Origin: Celerinatantimonas sp046054165
GTDB lineage: Bacteria > Pseudomonadota > Gammaproteobacteria > Enterobacterales > Celerinatantimonadaceae
Assembly (NCBI RefSeq): GCF_046054165.1
Contig: NZ_JBFNXK010000009.1
Coordinates: 93,068 to 157,067 of the forward strand
Direction: 5' to 3'
DNA: 64,000 bases
Shown here one piece after another: positions 46,645-55,877 of this stretch. The notes below the pieces were generated by a model. That model searched no databases, was not told the DNA's origin, and saw only the letters and a list, made by a program, of their open reading frames with translations. A program made the position numbers and the translations under genes. The first letter of the stretch is position 1; every line of letters begins with the position of its first letter.

Positions 46645-47610
46645 TTAATTATTTTTAATAAATTTTAGATATACTACAAAAATAATTCCTAATAAACCAC
46701 CTAGAGCAAATGCAACAATAACAAATAGACTTCGTTTAGGCTTAACATGACGCTCAGCAACCAATGCAGGATCCACAGTTCTAAATGAATATTCCTTTCT
46801 TACTTTAGCTAACATCAAGGTTTTCGTTTGTTGTTCAATCAGCTGATATAGCATCGTTCGGTTATCAGCCAAACTGGTCTGGTGTAACTGCTGCTCTAAA
46901 TATTTCATGTTATTTTGAGCTTCAGTCATATCCTGCTCTCGGCGGTCTTCATTTAAATCATCAACTAACCAGGTTGCCCACTGCTGAGCAACTGTTGGCG
47001 AATAAAATTGTATAGAAATTGTCGCCATACGAATTTTTTCATTTATTTCGATATCTAATATTTTTTTTATAAAATAATTAACACTTTTAAAATATGATGG
47101 CTCAAGGCTTTTACCGTCATCATCAATAAGCCACTGTTTAGTCTGTGGATTATATAATTTCGTATTATATTCAAATTTTTCAGTCTTTTTATCCCAACCT
47201 TTAGTTGCCATCAAGAGTGGTTTAAGATGATGCCGATTAATAAAATCACCAATAAATTTACGTGATTGCAATACCTGAAGATCATAAACACCTTTGCCAG
47301 CGACTGAATTACCTAGATTAATACCAGCCAGAGAGGCAAGGCCGCTATATTGACTAGCTAAATTAGCCATTATACTCGTTGTATTATTATTCTCAGCCGG
47401 AGCAATTAAAACACTAGATTCATAAATATTCGGTTGTTCAACCGCATATATACCACCGATGATACCGAAAATAATAGCACTTAAAATAATCCACCATTTC
47501 CCTTGCCAGATAACAGAAAATAATTCCCTTAAATCAATTTCATCATCACTATTTTGTGGTACCGGATAATAAGTAGGTTGTGCTGATTGTGGGTTAGGTA
47601 TTTCTGACAT
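46645..47610 (-). CDS. wzz: Polysaccharide chain-length determinant (Wzz)
   Basis: A 321-residue protein from ATG 47610 with membrane segments at about 37-57 and 294-313 and a long periplasmic helical region between. It has the Wzz N-terminal pattern EIDLRELFSVIWQGKWWII and the C-terminal Pro-rich VKPKRSLF just before TM2. There is no cytoplasmic kinase domain. It sets polymer length with Wzy. Its neighbours, the SLBB export protein and Wzi-like protein, recall the otnA-otnB arrangement of Vibrio cholerae O139. Confidence 0.92.
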   Translation of the reverse strand: MSEIPNPQSAQPTYYPVPQNSDDEIDLRELFSVIWQGKWWIILSAIIFGIIGGIYAVEQPNIYESSVLIAPAENNNTTSIMANLASQYSGLASLAGINLGNSVAGKGVYDLQVLQSRKFIGDFINRHHLKPLLMATKGWDKKTEKFEYNTKLYNPQTKQWLIDDDGKSLEPSYFKSVNYFIKKILDIEINEKIRMATISIQFYSPTVAQQWATWLVDDLNEDRREQDMTEAQNNMKYLEQQLHQTSLADNRTMLYQLIEQQTKTLMLAKVRKEYSFRTVDPALVAERHVKPKRSLFVIVAFALGGLLGIIFVVYLKFIKNN

Positions 47611-47680
47611 AAAAGAGTCCATCAAAGCGTTTGCAAATAGGCATCAAAGTTTATAGCGCCGATTCACTATTAATGATTGA

Positions 47681-47723
47681 AGGGTTTTAGAACCCTAGCT
47701 AACCTCCCCTTGCAAAGGGGAGG
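47681..47723 (-). repeat. Two tandem hairpins between the SLBB gene and wzz
   Basis: AGGGTT-TTAG-AACCCT (47681-47696) and CCTCCCCTT-GCA-AAGGGGAGG (47703-47723) are strong adjacent stems without a T-run. They could slow the polymerase or stabilise mRNA, adjusting wzz level relative to the upstream gene. Confidence 0.6.
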
Positions 47724-47739
47724 AAATAAAAGAAGGCGT

Positions 47740-50451
47740 CTAGTTAATCGCCTTCCAGGCGACACCAATCTGATACATTATTTGTGTTGCTGTTGCTAGT
47801 GTACTTAAACCATCAAGGTAATCCGTATCAATTGGTACAATAATTGTGTCACCGGGTTGTAATTTTCGATGACTTCGACTAAACCAGAACGAACGGTTCG
47901 GCAACATGACAGCTCCATTGGCTTGAATCACATAAATGCGATCTACATCGGCTTGCTTTTTAGCGCCACCGGCAGCGTCAATATATTGCTCAACGGATTT
48001 AGATGGATCATAAGTAAAGTTACTCGCTAACTGAACTTGCCCTATCACAGAAATAGTATTCCGTTGTGGCGGTATATATAAACGGTCCCCATTTTCCAAC
48101 ATCACATCACTATGCTCATCGCCACGTAAAATATTGGGCAACTTAATGACTAAACGCCCAATGGCGGGGATATTTGCCAACTGATCAGCCACCTGCATCG
48201 CTTCCTGTGGTGTTGAATTATAGGTAGCCGTATTAGTCTGACGTCTCAGCGCCAAAGAAGCGATCTCCTGGCGTAAATTATTGGCCATCATCTGTTTACG
48301 TTGTTGCTCTTGCAAACGGAGTGATTCTCGGCTAAAAATAGCCGCCTGGGGATAGGCATATTGAGTTAATCCTCCGGCCCGGGCGACTAAATCAGCAATC
48401 GTTTCACCTTTACCAATGGTGTAAGTCCCGGGATGACGAACCTCTCCTTGAATTTCAACCGTATTATCAACCGTCCAATTAGTTTTACGTTGAATCACGA
48501 TTCGATCTTTCGACTGCAATGCAAAATTGGCCTGCTGCTGATTTTGTAATATCTTAGCTAAATCGAATTTCTGATGAGCCAGCGAAACTTGCCCGGGCAT
48601 GACTAATGCTCGAGTTAATTCGGCTTCATCTTTTGCGGCAGACTCCAATAATCCCCCAGCGGCCGCGATTGCAGCTTTGATAGAAGCTCCCTCAACTAAA
48701 GGATACGTCCCCGGATATTTAACCGCTCCAGCAATTTCATATATTTGTACCGCCTGCCCATTCACGGCTTGCTGACGTAACCGATGTAAAATAGGCTGCA
48801 ATAAATTTTCCCGTGAATCAGGTGAAGAAGCCTGCTGATTGGTATTATCTGAATTATTAAATAAATTAGAACGACTCTTTGGTGTCGTTACAATCTGGAC
48901 TCCAGTATCATGGTCTATCTGAACCTGATTCGATCGGCTATTCTGCAAATCAGCATTAGCGGCTTGCTCACTTCCTGCAGCCGCCAGTGCAGCAGAATTA
49001 GCGGAAGAACCATTTACAACATTTTGAGTACTCTGAATGGTGCTTGTTGCTAAATGTGTCTCTGGTTCTTGCCACGATTGAACCTGGAGGTCATTAGCAA
49101 AAACGACGACCTGATCACTGTCTTTTAAGATCAGGTTATCAGCACTCTCTGGCTGACGGATGGCATGACCTAAATTAAATTGCAAAACTTTAATATGATG
49201 TAACGCATCAATTTCCCGAACCACTAAAGCATAATTTTGATCAGTGTTAGGTAATAAATCATCTTCTTTATTAGAAAATAAATCCGCAATTTTCATCCCG
49301 TTACGGAATGCAAAAGCCCCCTGACGCGTTACCGCGCCACGAACAATGACTGAATGCAGTAACTGTTCACTAACAGGAGCTAAATGAACTTTATCTCCAT
49401 CCTGAAGATGAAATGATTTACCTTCAGATGTTGTCAGATCTTTGGTCAACACCTGTTCACCACTAGCTGAATAACGCTTAATCTGAACCTGCTGTAGATA
49501 AGCATTGGCTTGGCTTCCTCCTGCATCAGCAAGTAACTGACCTAATGAATCACCTGATTTAATTTCATAAACAGCAGGCCGTCTAACCTGCCCGTCGATA
49601 CTCACTGATTGCCCTTTAGCCGCGACAAAAACCGTATCCCCGGATTGTAATCGGATATCATGATCCGTTTTACCTTTGAGCAACAATTCATAAAGGTCGA
49701 GATGATCAATCACTTTATTATTGCGACGAATGGTTATATCCCGTAACGATCCACTCTGACGAAAACCACCTGCAGCAATTAGCGCCTGAGTCACTGTCGC
49801 TAAACTGGGAATATTATAGGCGCCTGGCTGATAAACATCCCCGGTCACATACACCTGCATCATCCGCAGTGAACCCAACGAAATAGAAACATCAACCCCT
49901 AAAATCTGTTTTTTAATGCGATTGGTTAAATTTGCTTTTAATTCTTTAAAGGTTTGACCAGCAACATGAATCGGCCCAAGTTCAGGAAATTGAATACTAC
50001 CATCACGAGAAACATCTAATGCATAGCTGGTGTTCTGGCTACCAAATAACTGCACATCAATTTCATCATTAGGGGCAATTAAATAGTTGTTAGGAACAGG
50101 CAAATCATCAATTGGGGTATAGCTGGAAGGTTGACCTGAAAATAGGTCATAACCAAAATTAATTAATTGCTGATTATTCGCCTGTGAATCAAGATGCTGA
50201 TCTGTTTCTCTATTTTGTGGCCTTGGAGAAATCGTCTGCACCGGGGGACGCGATGTTGTGGTTGATGTGGAACCCGCCGCTGTTAGGTCATTAATATTAA
50301 CCCCATATTGCCGGGCCAGAGCCTGTTGCTGCGCCCGAGGCAATTGCTGGAACTGGGCGATTTGCGCGGCGGAAAAATTAGGGGCAGCAATAGCCGTAAA
50401 ATTTATCAGACCGAAGGCAAAAACGGCCGTTTGTAATAACTTATTATTCAT
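47740..50451 (-). CDS. Wza-like polysaccharide export protein with six SLBB repeats
   Basis: A 903-residue protein with a signal peptide (cleavage about residue 22). It has a Gln/Ala-rich opening, a Ser/Thr/Pro-rich linker, the Poly_export domain (about 120-190, NYLIAPNDEIDVQLFG) and six SLBB-like units marked by V.G.V..PG.Y...G....L..AGG, around residues 208, 285, 370, 565, 665 and 800. It has no lipobox, unlike E. coli Wza, and is more than twice as long. It resembles WbfF/OtnA-type export proteins. It would form the outer-membrane or trans-periplasmic channel for the polymer, without Wzc or Wzb in the window. Confidence 0.88.
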   Translation of the reverse strand: MNNKLLQTAVFAFGLINFTAIAAPNFSAAQIAQFQQLPRAQQQALARQYGVNINDLTAAGSTSTTTSRPPVQTISPRPQNRETDQHLDSQANNQQLINFGYDLFSGQPSSYTPIDDLPVPNNYLIAPNDEIDVQLFGSQNTSYALDVSRDGSIQFPELGPIHVAGQTFKELKANLTNRIKKQILGVDVSISLGSLRMMQVYVTGDVYQPGAYNIPSLATVTQALIAAGGFRQSGSLRDITIRRNNKVIDHLDLYELLLKGKTDHDIRLQSGDTVFVAAKGQSVSIDGQVRRPAVYEIKSGDSLGQLLADAGGSQANAYLQQVQIKRYSASGEQVLTKDLTTSEGKSFHLQDGDKVHLAPVSEQLLHSVIVRGAVTRQGAFAFRNGMKIADLFSNKEDDLLPNTDQNYALVVREIDALHHIKVLQFNLGHAIRQPESADNLILKDSDQVVVFANDLQVQSWQEPETHLATSTIQSTQNVVNGSSANSAALAAAGSEQAANADLQNSRSNQVQIDHDTGVQIVTTPKSRSNLFNNSDNTNQQASSPDSRENLLQPILHRLRQQAVNGQAVQIYEIAGAVKYPGTYPLVEGASIKAAIAAAGGLLESAAKDEAELTRALVMPGQVSLAHQKFDLAKILQNQQQANFALQSKDRIVIQRKTNWTVDNTVEIQGEVRHPGTYTIGKGETIADLVARAGGLTQYAYPQAAIFSRESLRLQEQQRKQMMANNLRQEIASLALRRQTNTATYNSTPQEAMQVADQLANIPAIGRLVIKLPNILRGDEHSDVMLENGDRLYIPPQRNTISVIGQVQLASNFTYDPSKSVEQYIDAAGGAKKQADVDRIYVIQANGAVMLPNRSFWFSRSHRKLQPGDTIIVPIDTDYLDGLSTLATATQIMYQIGVAWKAIN

Positions 50452-50494
50452 TCACTTCATCCAAGGTCCAAACAATACCAAATTACAGAATACG

Positions 50495-51889
50495 TTAAAA
50501 ACGAAAATCCAAACTTCCCCAATAATTCCATTTGTCATGGCTACTAACTGCGTCTGGATCATAATCAGAACCGAAAGTGACTCGGCTGAAAGCTAATGGG
50601 AAACTAATAGAAGCAACCCCACGATTATGGCTATCATTTGTTAGGTCATCATAGCGCTGCCCTTGAATCATCCATTCCCAATCTCCGGGAGTTACCCATA
50701 ACAATTTAATCGCCTGGGATTCGCCCATATCGCTATTATTCATAGCACTCCAATAATTTAACCCGGGCATTTGTGAACGATTAGCCATAAAATGTTGCCA
50801 TTGTCCTTTGGCATCATTTGAAAGCTGTTTGACTTCAACGATAGTCCGTAAATACTGTTGTCCGACATTAACCTGACCTTGCCAGCCTACAACATAGGCA
50901 CCTAAACTATGATCATCAATCAATGTTGCTGCTTGTCCATAGACACTCTGAGTCAGAGTATGTTGTCCTATATTTATTTGGGGAAGGCTCAAACGAATAT
51001 CGCCATGATACTGTTCCTGCTTTGAATCATTAGCACTATAAATACCCGTCAAATAGCCCCCAATGCTCGCTTTATCAAACCATTTATGATACCCAAGGCC
51101 AATATTTAACCAACTCGCCGGGCTAAACTCTAATCGACTGGACCACACCTTACGATTATGGTTTGGCGTTTTAGTATTACCGATGAAACTTTCGACATGG
51201 AGACTGCCGATCAAAGGCCATTGGTAACCATCATAAGCCACATCGATCCCCGGAATGGCTCTTGAGGTATGCCCCCAAGCCAAATTATAAATCCAAGAGG
51301 GTCCCCACCAACGCTGTAAAGCGCCGAAACTAACACTCAAATTGCCTAAATTACCCGCAATATAACTATCATCCAAGCTATAATCGTTATTACTATTACC
51401 CCATTTATCCAATGAACGTTGATATCCTGCGGCAGCTCGAAATGCATAAGAACTAGAGGTTAATTCGTAACTAGTCTGTCCCTGCCACTTATCAGTAACA
51501 GGAGCCGCAAAACTACCGTCATTACGGGGAGATCGCGCATAAGCTGCTTTAAACCGCCGGTTGCCACGGTCCATTAACGCACTTTCTAAAGCATAGGAAA
51601 CATGATCGTAAGATTGCCGAAGTGTTTGAGTCAATTGACTAGAATCTACTTTTTGCAGTTCACCATCAATGCGGGACCAGCGGATAGGATAAGTATTTAT
51701 GGGAGTTGTAATTAAACCGGCATCAGCCAGTACTTGTAAATCGGATCGAAGATAAGCATCATCTGCTTCCATCCAGGGGGAAGCATGAGCTGCCGTAACA
51801 ATTAAAAAAGTACTACATAACAAGCTTGTGAGCTGTTTTAGACGATAACTTTGCTGACAATAAAGGGATCGCCAATGCTTTCTTTTCAT
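50495..51889 (-). CDS. Wzi-like capsule assembly outer-membrane protein
   Basis: About 464 residues with a long basic N-terminus and a signal peptide ending AAHAS (near residue 36). A small helical plug-like segment (YLRSDLQVLADAGLI) and many amphipathic strands follow, ending in Phe (LDFRF). Conserved GALQRWWGPSW is typical of the Caps_assemb_Wzi family. Wzi helps bind capsule to the cell surface. ATG 51889 is taken because AGGA lies 9 bases upstream; ATG 51898 is the alternative. First gene after the JUMPStart leader. Confidence 0.87.
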   Translation of the reverse strand: MKRKHWRSLYCQQSYRLKQLTSLLCSTFLIVTAAHASPWMEADDAYLRSDLQVLADAGLITTPINTYPIRWSRIDGELQKVDSSQLTQTLRQSYDHVSYALESALMDRGNRRFKAAYARSPRNDGSFAAPVTDKWQGQTSYELTSSSYAFRAAAGYQRSLDKWGNSNNDYSLDDSYIAGNLGNLSVSFGALQRWWGPSWIYNLAWGHTSRAIPGIDVAYDGYQWPLIGSLHVESFIGNTKTPNHNRKVWSSRLEFSPASWLNIGLGYHKWFDKASIGGYLTGIYSANDSKQEQYHGDIRLSLPQINIGQHTLTQSVYGQAATLIDDHSLGAYVVGWQGQVNVGQQYLRTIVEVKQLSNDAKGQWQHFMANRSQMPGLNYWSAMNNSDMGESQAIKLLWVTPGDWEWMIQGQRYDDLTNDSHNRGVASISFPLAFSRVTFGSDYDPDAVSSHDKWNYWGSLDFRF

Positions 51890-52030
51890 TCCTTTCATTC
51901 CTAATTAGTCTGTATTTTCACCGGATATGATTTCGTCTTCTACAATTCACATTTTATGTATAGAAAACATTATTAATGTTGTTATTACTGCAACTGGCTT
52001 TATAGATTGAAAATTAGGCAAATTTTAATT

Positions 52031-52070
52031 ACGCTACCGCCCCTGGGTTATAGCTCCCAGAGAGCTCATT
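52031..52070 (-). promoter_or_regulatory. JUMPStart element with ops (cluster 1)
   Basis: Read on the minus strand the block contains CTCTGGGAGCT, AACCCAGGGGC and the ops sequence GGCGGTAGCGT at its end (52041-52031). This matches the JUMPStart/ops element that recruits RfaH and lets polymerase run through long polysaccharide operons. It lies 140 bases before the Wzi-like gene. Confidence 0.9.
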
Positions 52071-52228
52071 AAATGAGATGATTACCATGTATTCATGGTA
52101 TAGTACAACCGCATACAAATATCTACTAATTACTTAAAAAACACTTAGTTAGCATGCTTTCAATGATTAGCAAATTGGTATTAAATGCATGGTATTTCGT
52201 ATATATACAAAAATAGAAAGAATCATAA

Positions 52229-52273
52229 CATTCAAAACAATAACATTCAAAACGTATGTTATTGTTTTGAATG
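52229..52273. repeat. Perfect 18-bp inverted repeat
   Basis: CATTCAAAACAATAACAT (52229-52246) and its exact complement (52256-52273) enclose a nine-base loop. It sits in the 701-base gap between the second operon's last gene and the first cluster. The rest of that gap holds the JUMPStart leader and no convincing gene. It lacks a clear T-run, so it may be a terminator with weak tail or a protein-binding or mobile-element remnant. Confidence 0.8.
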
Positions 52274-52590
52274 AAAACCGAAAAAAGCACTTTATGTCTG
52301 ATAACAAAGACCAATGAACTACCGCTCTCAACACATATCCCATCTTCAATCCAACATATATCGCGTAAATAGAGCACACAAAACCTTCACATCTATTTCA
52401 ATATTATGTATGTCCAGACCAAACAGGTCATCGATATGCAGACAAATAACTCACGGATGATCATGGTAGCATCGTGCCCTTCGAAACTGGGTCAAAAATA
52501 GCAATTCACCCCGTCAGGCTCCGCCAGCTCAAATTATATGAAGGAATAGCTAAGTATATATGAACAGGTGTATTCATAAGTGACTTATGT

Positions 52591-53421
52591 TCAAGATCGA
52601 TTAAAATATTTTGTTAATCTTATAATTTCTTTTCCATTCTTGATAAGAATAGATGCTGGATTATTAATAAGTTGAAATGATTTCAGTTTTTTTTTATTAA
52701 ATGCGATGCTATTAAACTTAGATATAAATTTTTCTTTAGCAACCTTATAAACTTCTATATCTATTGCATTCAACTCTGCAATACGTTCTAAATGACGCCT
52801 CTCAAATTTAATTAATTTGCTAGTGCTTTTTTTATTTTCAGCAGTATACAAAGGTATCCTCCATTTCATAGCTGAACTAAAAATCATTAGACTTTCATCA
52901 AAGTATTCTTGAAGACCAAAATACGATACTTTATTAAATAAACTATATAATGCAATATCTATCACTTCCGAATCAGGCATATTCTTAATCGAGATCGAAG
53001 ATCCAGATTCGCCCCAATGATTGACTAGCATCTGAGTTTGTAAGTTGGATAACTCGCCATATCCGCTTTCTAAAAAGGTATCTAAATTAAAAGTCTTTGG
53101 GGGAAAATTATCAATTAGACATGGACTTTTACCTTCAGAAACATGTTGGCAAAAAGATTTAACACGACTTATCGGATCTCTAAGGAATGTGATAATAGTC
53201 GCGTTGTCTGCTTGATTTACACCGGTTACAATGGGTGCATGCCCTGTAAACAATTCAATTTGTTCTTTATCACTTTCCGGTAGCGACTCAAATCTCTTGA
53301 GATCCAATGCCATATTACCAGTAAATTCAAACTTCTTTTTTCTAACATACTGACGTTTAAGAATATTAGTAAATGTAGTACCTGCAGTTTTCGGTATATG
53401 TAAAAATCTTAACGGTGTCAT
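52591..53421 (-). CDS. PAPS-dependent sulfotransferase
   Basis: About 276 residues. The 5'-phosphosulfate loop is HIPKTAGTTFTNIL near residue 7 and the 3'-phosphate site is FLRDPISRVKSF around residue 80, both hallmarks of the glycan sulfotransferase family (heparan 2-O-sulfotransferase-like group). It would transfer sulfate from PAPS to a sugar. The ATG at 53421 has AAAGAG at fair spacing; an earlier ATG at 53466 has none. Last gene of the dideoxyhexose operon, so the target is probably the surface polysaccharide. Confidence 0.85.
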   Translation of the reverse strand: MTPLRFLHIPKTAGTTFTNILKRQYVRKKKFEFTGNMALDLKRFESLPESDKEQIELFTGHAPIVTGVNQADNATIITFLRDPISRVKSFCQHVSEGKSPCLIDNFPPKTFNLDTFLESGYGELSNLQTQMLVNHWGESGSSISIKNMPDSEVIDIALYSLFNKVSYFGLQEYFDESLMIFSSAMKWRIPLYTAENKKSTSKLIKFERRHLERIAELNAIDIEVYKVAKEKFISKFNSIAFNKKKLKSFQLINNPASILIKNGKEIIRLTKYFNRS

Positions 53422-53501
53422 GCTATAACTCTTTTTATTAGGATAACAGCTAATAAATTGCATCATTAAATTTAGAAGTAGTTAGACCATTTTATGTCCA
53501 A

Positions 53502-54728
53502 TTATAATAATTCTCTATACAATTTAATATATTGTTCAGCGATAAGAGGACTATCGAAATTATTTTTAGCTTTCTGAATCGCATTATTGACTAATTCATT
53601 ATAATTTTCAGAATCTACAATCCACTCGATTCCATTAGCTAAATCTTTAGGTATAAAAGCTTCGGCCCTATATCCATTAACTTTATGATCAACAATATCT
53701 TTTGGGCCTGTCGCGTCAAAACAGACGACTGGAGTCCCACAGCTCATCGACTCAGCTAATGTCTTTCCAAATGCTTCCATAATGCTTGGAGCAATAAATA
53801 CGTCTGCACTACTATATAAAGATTTCAACGACACTGGATCGGTTAAATAACCAAAACTGATATATTCAAACCCAAGATTTCTAATAATTTCAGAATCAAA
53901 ATTACCAAAAAAACATAAGAAATATTTTTCCTGATCCAGAAACTCTAACGCACTGATATAATGATCCAATCCTTTATAAAATTCATCTAGTTTAGATGCG
54001 CCACATAATATTACCTTTTTTCTTGTGTTAATTTTCAGTGCACTTCTCGCAATACTTTTTTCTATTGGAGAAAAAATATCACAATTAACATTATTAAAAA
54101 TAGTCCGCACATCAAAATTTTTAAATAATTGACTTTCTAAAGCTTTAGATGTTATCCAATGACTGATACCTACTAATTTAATATTTTTAGGTAAATTTTT
54201 TTCTTTTCTTTTGAGAATAAAACTTGCTAAGTTATTTTTACTTTTAGCTTGAAGCTGTGGACAATAATGACAACTCTGCTGATATCCTTTACATTGCATA
54301 GCATAATGGCACCCCCCAGTAAATGGCCACATATCACGAATAGTCCATACAATTGGCTTATTCACGCCATAAAAATCTTTGATATTTATCATACCATCAT
54401 TAATCCAATGTAAATGAATAATATCAGCTTCTTTATATTCTGATAATTTCTTAAATTTAATGCCTATCATACCAGTGCTAAAAATATAATTTTTACGATT
54501 TTTATAAAATTTTATGAAAATTTTATCGAATTTTCTTCTAAAATAATTTTTTAGTTTATCAAATATAGTTTTTCCTGATAAAACAACACCATCATCTCCA
54601 TATGATGAACTTGAATTGCTGAGAATGACACTATGAATACCTTTGTCTCTTAAAGAAAGATGAAGCCCATATGCACCTCTTGCCGCCCCATCCAATAAAT
54701 CACCAGCGACAATATGTAGTATTTTCAA
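53502..54728 (-). CDS. Glycosyltransferase family 4 with cysteine cluster (second copy)
   Basis: A 408-residue GT-B transferase clearly related to the GT4 at 39533-40777. N-terminal VAGDLLDGAARGAYGLHLSL, HLHWINDGM, WPFTGGCHYAMQCKGY and SCHYCPQL match its cysteine cluster, and the donor motif is FIAPSIMEAFGKTLAESMSCG. It follows tyv and may transfer the tyvelose/paratose residue, an inference from position. AT-rich. Confidence 0.9.
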   Translation of the reverse strand: MKILHIVAGDLLDGAARGAYGLHLSLRDKGIHSVILSNSSSSYGDDGVVLSGKTIFDKLKNYFRRKFDKIFIKFYKNRKNYIFSTGMIGIKFKKLSEYKEADIIHLHWINDGMINIKDFYGVNKPIVWTIRDMWPFTGGCHYAMQCKGYQQSCHYCPQLQAKSKNNLASFILKRKEKNLPKNIKLVGISHWITSKALESQLFKNFDVRTIFNNVNCDIFSPIEKSIARSALKINTRKKVILCGASKLDEFYKGLDHYISALEFLDQEKYFLCFFGNFDSEIIRNLGFEYISFGYLTDPVSLKSLYSSADVFIAPSIMEAFGKTLAESMSCGTPVVCFDATGPKDIVDHKVNGYRAEAFIPKDLANGIEWIVDSENYNELVNNAIQKAKNNFDSPLIAEQYIKLYRELL

Positions 54729-54857
54729 TATAACACCTTCACTAATAAATATTTCTTATTATTTTTAATATATTTATGAATAGTTTTGTATAATTAGCAA
54801 ATAAATTACAGAGTTCAATATTATTGTAAATATATACTATAAATACAATATGTTAAT

Positions 54858-55877
54858 TTATAAGGATGCATACCAGTTATATATTTTTTCAACTCCTTCA
54901 CTCCAAGTAATTTTTGGATTCCAGTCTATTATTCTTCTTATTTTTTCAAAATCAGCAATAAAGACTTTTTGATCACTTATTCGAGGTGCTAATTGTGTAT
55001 AATTCATCTTGATATTTAATTTATTCTCTAAGAAATAGAATAACTCAAGTATCGATAACGAATTATCTATTCCGCCACCGATATTAAAGGCATTCCCTTT
55101 AAGCTGTTCAATTTTTTGACTAGCATTCAAATATAAATTAACACAGTCATTTGCATATAATAAATCTCTGACTTGCTTCCCATTACCAGATATTGTGAAC
55201 GGCTCCTTGGCGGTACCATTCTTAATCTCAATTGCCTTTTGAACAAACCAGCCAACCCATCCCTGATCATAGGTAGCAAACTGTCGGCCACCAAACATAG
55301 AGGAGTGGCGGAAAACAACGGTATTCAATCCATAGATACGATGGAAATCGAGCATATACTGATCTGCACAGCCCTTTGATGTCCCATATGGTGAATGAAA
55401 ATCCAGATTAACAGATTCATCAAATCCATTAGGCATCTCGACACATTCGTATCTTGTTGCTGTTTCTTTATAATGAAATTGTTCTAAATCACCATAAACC
55501 TTATTTGTCGACGAATAGATGATAGAACAATAAGGGGAAAACTGACGCACAGCATTGAGTAAATTAAAGCTCCCCATCGCATTTACTTCGAAGTCCATAC
55601 GAGGATCAGCTATGGACGTGGTCATAGCAACTTGTCCAGCGAGGTGATAGATAACATCCGGTTGAGTTTCTTTAATGACTCTTTCAACATCATTCGTATT
55701 TCGAATATCAGCATGAATAAAATGAAAATCACCAATAGTTTTAAGCCATTCTAAGTTTTGATAACTTCCATAGCGATACAGACTATCAAAAATAGTTACC
55801 TCTTCGCCATTAGCAAGTAATTGTTCAGCAATATTTGATCCAAGAAAACCACAACCACCAGTAATTAAATATTTCAT
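54858..55877 (-). CDS. tyv: CDP-paratose 2-epimerase-like (Tyv/RfbE)
   Basis: A 339-residue SDR enzyme with TGGCGFLGSNIAEQLL at 6-21, YSSTNKVYGD and YGTSKGCADQY as catalytic segments. It resembles RfbE, the CDP-tyvelose epimerase that inverts C2 of CDP-paratose; the preceding genes make exactly that substrate. The start overlaps the prt stop (ATGA). Other NDP-sugar epimerase activities cannot be excluded from sequence alone. Confidence 0.8.
   Translation of the reverse strand: MKYLITGGCGFLGSNIAEQLLANGEEVTIFDSLYRYGSYQNLEWLKTIGDFHFIHADIRNTNDVERVIKETQPDVIYHLAGQVAMTTSIADPRMDFEVNAMGSFNLLNAVRQFSPYCSIIYSSTNKVYGDLEQFHYKETATRYECVEMPNGFDESVNLDFHSPYGTSKGCADQYMLDFHRIYGLNTVVFRHSSMFGGRQFATYDQGWVGWFVQKAIEIKNGTAKEPFTISGNGKQVRDLLYANDCVNLYLNASQKIEQLKGNAFNIGGGIDNSLSILELFYFLENKLNIKMNYTQLAPRISDQKVFIADFEKIRRIIDWNPKITWSEGVEKIYNWYASL

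Noticed and set aside
52126..52379. Two overlapping minus-strand frames of 70-83 codons before cluster 1
   Set aside because: They run through the perfect inverted repeat, have Cys/Phe/Tyr-rich AT-driven composition and no ribosome site.
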